Below, piece by piece: positions 62,246-64,000 of a stretch of 64,000 nt of DNA (the first letter of the stretch is position 1; each line of letters begins with the position of its first letter). A program made the position numbers and the translations under genes. The DNA comes from Anaerolineaceae bacterium (GTDB lineage: Bacteria; Chloroflexota; Anaerolineae; Anaerolineales; Anaerolineaceae), in the NCBI GenBank assembly GCA_003524305.1, contig DQHW01000024.1, forward strand, positions 8,540 through 72,539, given 5' to 3'. The notes under the pieces are model-generated. The model did no database searches. It worked only from the letters and a program-made list of their open reading frames with translations, and was not told the origin of the DNA.

Positions 62246-63256
62246 ATGTCAATGAATAGACCAGTCTTGCTATTTCTGATCAATAAATCTGATGACAAAT
62301 CAAAATCCATCCTTCAGAGTGCTATTGATACTTTTGAGACTAAAATTATCATTCTTGATACTCGAGGTGAACGTGACGAGACTTCTTCAGTTATAGAACT
62401 TGAGAAGCACACCAATGCAGTAATACTACACGCAACTAATTCTAAGGCTCCCCTAACCGGATTGGAGTATTATGAAAAAATTTTTAAGAGTTCTTCATCT
62501 GGAGTAATCCTCATTGATCTCGATCAAGATTTTAGCGTCGGTGATATACAGATCATTATTGATGCGATGGATAACATCCCTGACACATTGATCATCGGCG
62601 GTAGAGGATTGAACCACCATAATAATAGATCCTCGATTTTTATTCTTTCCCAACTTTCACGGTTGACAGGTGCCAGAGTAGAAGACTTCAATTCCGGTCT
62701 GCGTGGTTTGCCTGGATATTTTATCTCAGAGATTCTTAACCAAAAAAGCAAAAATATTAATATTTGGCTTGAGATGTATATTTATGCTGCAAAAATGAAT
62801 ACTCAAATTATTGAAGTGCCTATTCACTCGCGGAATAATTCAAAATCCCCTTTCCTAGTCAATTTCCTTCTTAATTCTTCAAAATTATTGTACATATTTT
62901 TGAGATTTTCATTTCTTTCAATAATGACTGCAGGTATTGATTATGCGATTTTTTCAATATTATTCTTGTTTTCAAATTCAATACTACTAAGCATCATAAT
63001 TGCACGAATTGCAGCTGGAAGCTTTCAATTTTTTATGGGCAAGAAATGGGTGTTTAAGTCCAGAAATAAATTATTTATTGAGTTGATTAAATATGTCCTT
63101 TTGGTTGGAATATTGATGCTCGTCTCATATACTTTCATAGAAATAATGGTGACCAATTTTGGATTGAATGCAATCATTTCCAAAATGATTGCTGAATTGT
63201 CACTATTTATCATAAGTTTTATGCTTCAGAAAAAATTCGTTTTTAGCCGTTCATAA
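62246..63256 (+). CDS. Degenerate GT2-like domain fused to GtrA domain
   Basis: 336 residues; the ATG two codons later is equally possible and neither has a strong ribosome-binding site. The first part (about 5-205) follows the GT2 fold by order (LLFLINKSDD, VILIDLDQDFSVGDI, DFNSGLRGLPGYFIS, EVPIHSRNNSKSP) but lacks the usual SVVIPxYNE opening and DDxSxDxT motif. The second part (about 215-336) is a four-helix GtrA domain (TAGIDYAIFSILFLF, FFMGKKWVFKS, LQKKFVFSRS). GtrA proteins flip or help transfer polyprenyl-linked sugars. Fused GT2-GtrA proteins are known; here the GT2 part seems inactive and the neighbour downstream may supply the activity. Confidence 0.78.
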   Translation: MSMNRPVLLFLINKSDDKSKSILQSAIDTFETKIIILDTRGERDETSSVIELEKHTNAVILHATNSKAPLTGLEYYEKIFKSSSSGVILIDLDQDFSVGDIQIIIDAMDNIPDTLIIGGRGLNHHNNRSSIFILSQLSRLTGARVEDFNSGLRGLPGYFISEILNQKSKNINIWLEMYIYAAKMNTQIIEVPIHSRNNSKSPFLVNFLLNSSKLLYIFLRFSFLSIMTAGIDYAIFSILFLFSNSILLSIIIARIAAGSFQFFMGKKWVFKSRNKLFIELIKYVLLVGILMLVSYTFIEIMVTNFGLNAIISKMIAELSLFIISFMLQKKFVFSRS

Positions 63257-63473
63257 CCTAATCAAAGCCCTCATAACTTTTTAATTGTAGAACAGAATGA
63301 ATATTAAAACGATATAATAAGATTCTGTTTTCTATATTTGTAAATGTAAAAGATATAATTATTCGCTTATTATTAAGATAAAAACCATTTTCAAATAACT
63401 TTGATGACAGATAAGATCTTTTTTGCTTTAATTGTCTTATTTTTAAATACTAGGAATGATAAATATAATATTT

Positions 63474-64000
63474 ATGAAAATTTCAGTGATTATCCCCTGC
63501 TACAATGAAAAAAATACCATAATGAAAATCGTTAACGCGGTGATTGACTCTTGTAATTATGAAAAAGAAATTATCATTGTAGATGATTGTTCTAATGATG
63601 GAACGCAAGAAATTTTACGGAATGAAATTACAAACACTGTAGATCGAATTATTTATCATGAGAAGAATCAGGGAAAAGGCGCCGCCTTACGCACAGGCAT
63701 CAGTCAGGCTACTGGCGACATTATAATTATTCAAGACGCTGATCTTGAATATGATCCCCAGGAATACCCTATCCTGATCAATCCAATCCTCGAGAGCAAG
63801 GCGGATGTCGTTTTCGGCTCCAGATTCATGGGTGGCAGACCGCATCGCGTTTTATATTATTGGCACAGTCTAGGGAACAAGTTTCTAACATTGGTTTCAA
63901 ATATGTTCACCAATCTTAACTTGACTGACATGGAGACTTGTTACAAGGTATTCAGAAAAGAGATTATTCAATCTATCACCATTGAAGAAAATCGATTTGG
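63474..64000 (+). CDS. Dolichyl-phosphate-mannose-synthase-like GT2, 3' truncated by window edge
   Basis: The frame is open to the last base (175 complete codons seen). It opens with [15 protein letters not shown], followed by [14 protein letters not shown] (nucleotide site), [31 protein letters not shown] (metal-binding DAD) and FGSRFMGG, then [15 protein letters not shown], all typical of DPM1-like or undecaprenyl-phosphate glucosyl/mannosyl transferases. An ATG six codons upstream (63456) is also in frame. It would load a sugar on a polyprenyl phosphate for the GtrA and GT-C proteins upstream. Confidence 0.9.
   Translation, partial: MKISVIIPCYNEKNTIMKIVNAVIDSCNYEKEIIIVDDCSNDGTQEILRNEITNTVDRIIYHEKNQGKGAALRTGISQATGDIIIIQDADLEYDPQEYPILINPILESKADVVFGSRFMGGRPHRVLYYWHSLGNKFLTLVSNMFTNLNLTDMETCYKVFRKEIIQSITIEENRF

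Noticed and set aside
1..64000. tRNA, rRNA, CRISPR array, complete insertion sequence or transposase
   Set aside because: None could be recognised by reading; a tRNA scan and an RNA-family search would be needed to exclude small RNAs.

Overview
The window looks like a chromosomal segment of a Gram-positive-like or monoderm-like anaerobe, most probably an Anaerolineae-type Chloroflexota. This rests on style, not on a marker gene: N-terminal zinc-ribbon/single-helix proteins, a giant DUF11-repeat protein ending in its own sortase, a MetV-MetF type methylenetetrahydrofolate reductase, GYF_2 proteins, GPH-type sugar transporter with GH32, and moderate GC by eye. No rRNA, tRNA, CRISPR array or complete transposon was recognised. 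The first gene is cut at its 5' end and the last at its 3' end.

Layout. 1-2.6 kb: end of a Cache-PAS-CBS-DUF294 signalling protein. 3.1-7.7 kb: a vitamin-type ECF transporter set (fused two-domain ATPase, S component, T component) led by an SAM hydrolase that overlaps the ATPase gene by four bases. 7.9-14.8 kb: a GYF_2 membrane protein, then convergent to it a minus-strand group of surface proteins, among them a zinc-ribbon/Ig protein ending in a phospholipase A2-like domain. 15-22.3 kb: a RecB/Cas4-like nuclease, a ZIP metal transporter behind a 28-bp perfect palindrome, a hydrolase, an ECF sigma/membrane anti-sigma-like pair, and an acyl carrier protein with its acyl-AMP ligase. 22.6-25.4 kb: a Cys-rich PAS-GGDEF diguanylate cyclase paired with a bacteriohemerythrin, then an M29 aminopeptidase. 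25.6-33.0 kb: a 2475-residue secreted protein of about sixteen DUF11-like repeats, with an LPDTG motif and a C-terminal sortase domain.

33-36.7 kb holds an EF-hand protein, a HAD phosphatase, a 34-residue membrane microprotein, a phage-like small protein behind a LexA-like operator, and an AAA/DUF4143 ATPase; this is the most mobile-looking stretch. 36.7-48.2 kb is metabolic: MetV-MetF, a TetR regulator with a Tat-exported nitroreductase-like lipoprotein, a GH114 lipoprotein operon with an MBL hydrolase, a sucrose/fructan uptake and cleavage pair (MFS plus GH32), a HEAT-like protein, GNAT, TPR and DegV proteins.

48.3-64 kb is an envelope and export region: two tandem paralogous GT-C membrane glycosyltransferase-like proteins, an ABC-2 exporter operon (ATPase, permease, permease), a LOG-family protein, and then on the plus strand a methyltransferase-GT2 fusion, a second GT-C type protein, a DUF2142 protein, a degenerate-GT2/GtrA fusion and a dolichyl-phosphate-mannose-synthase-like GT2. 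The last five are best read as a lipid-linked surface glycan or glycoprotein modification locus. Intrinsic terminators are clear at most convergent junctions.
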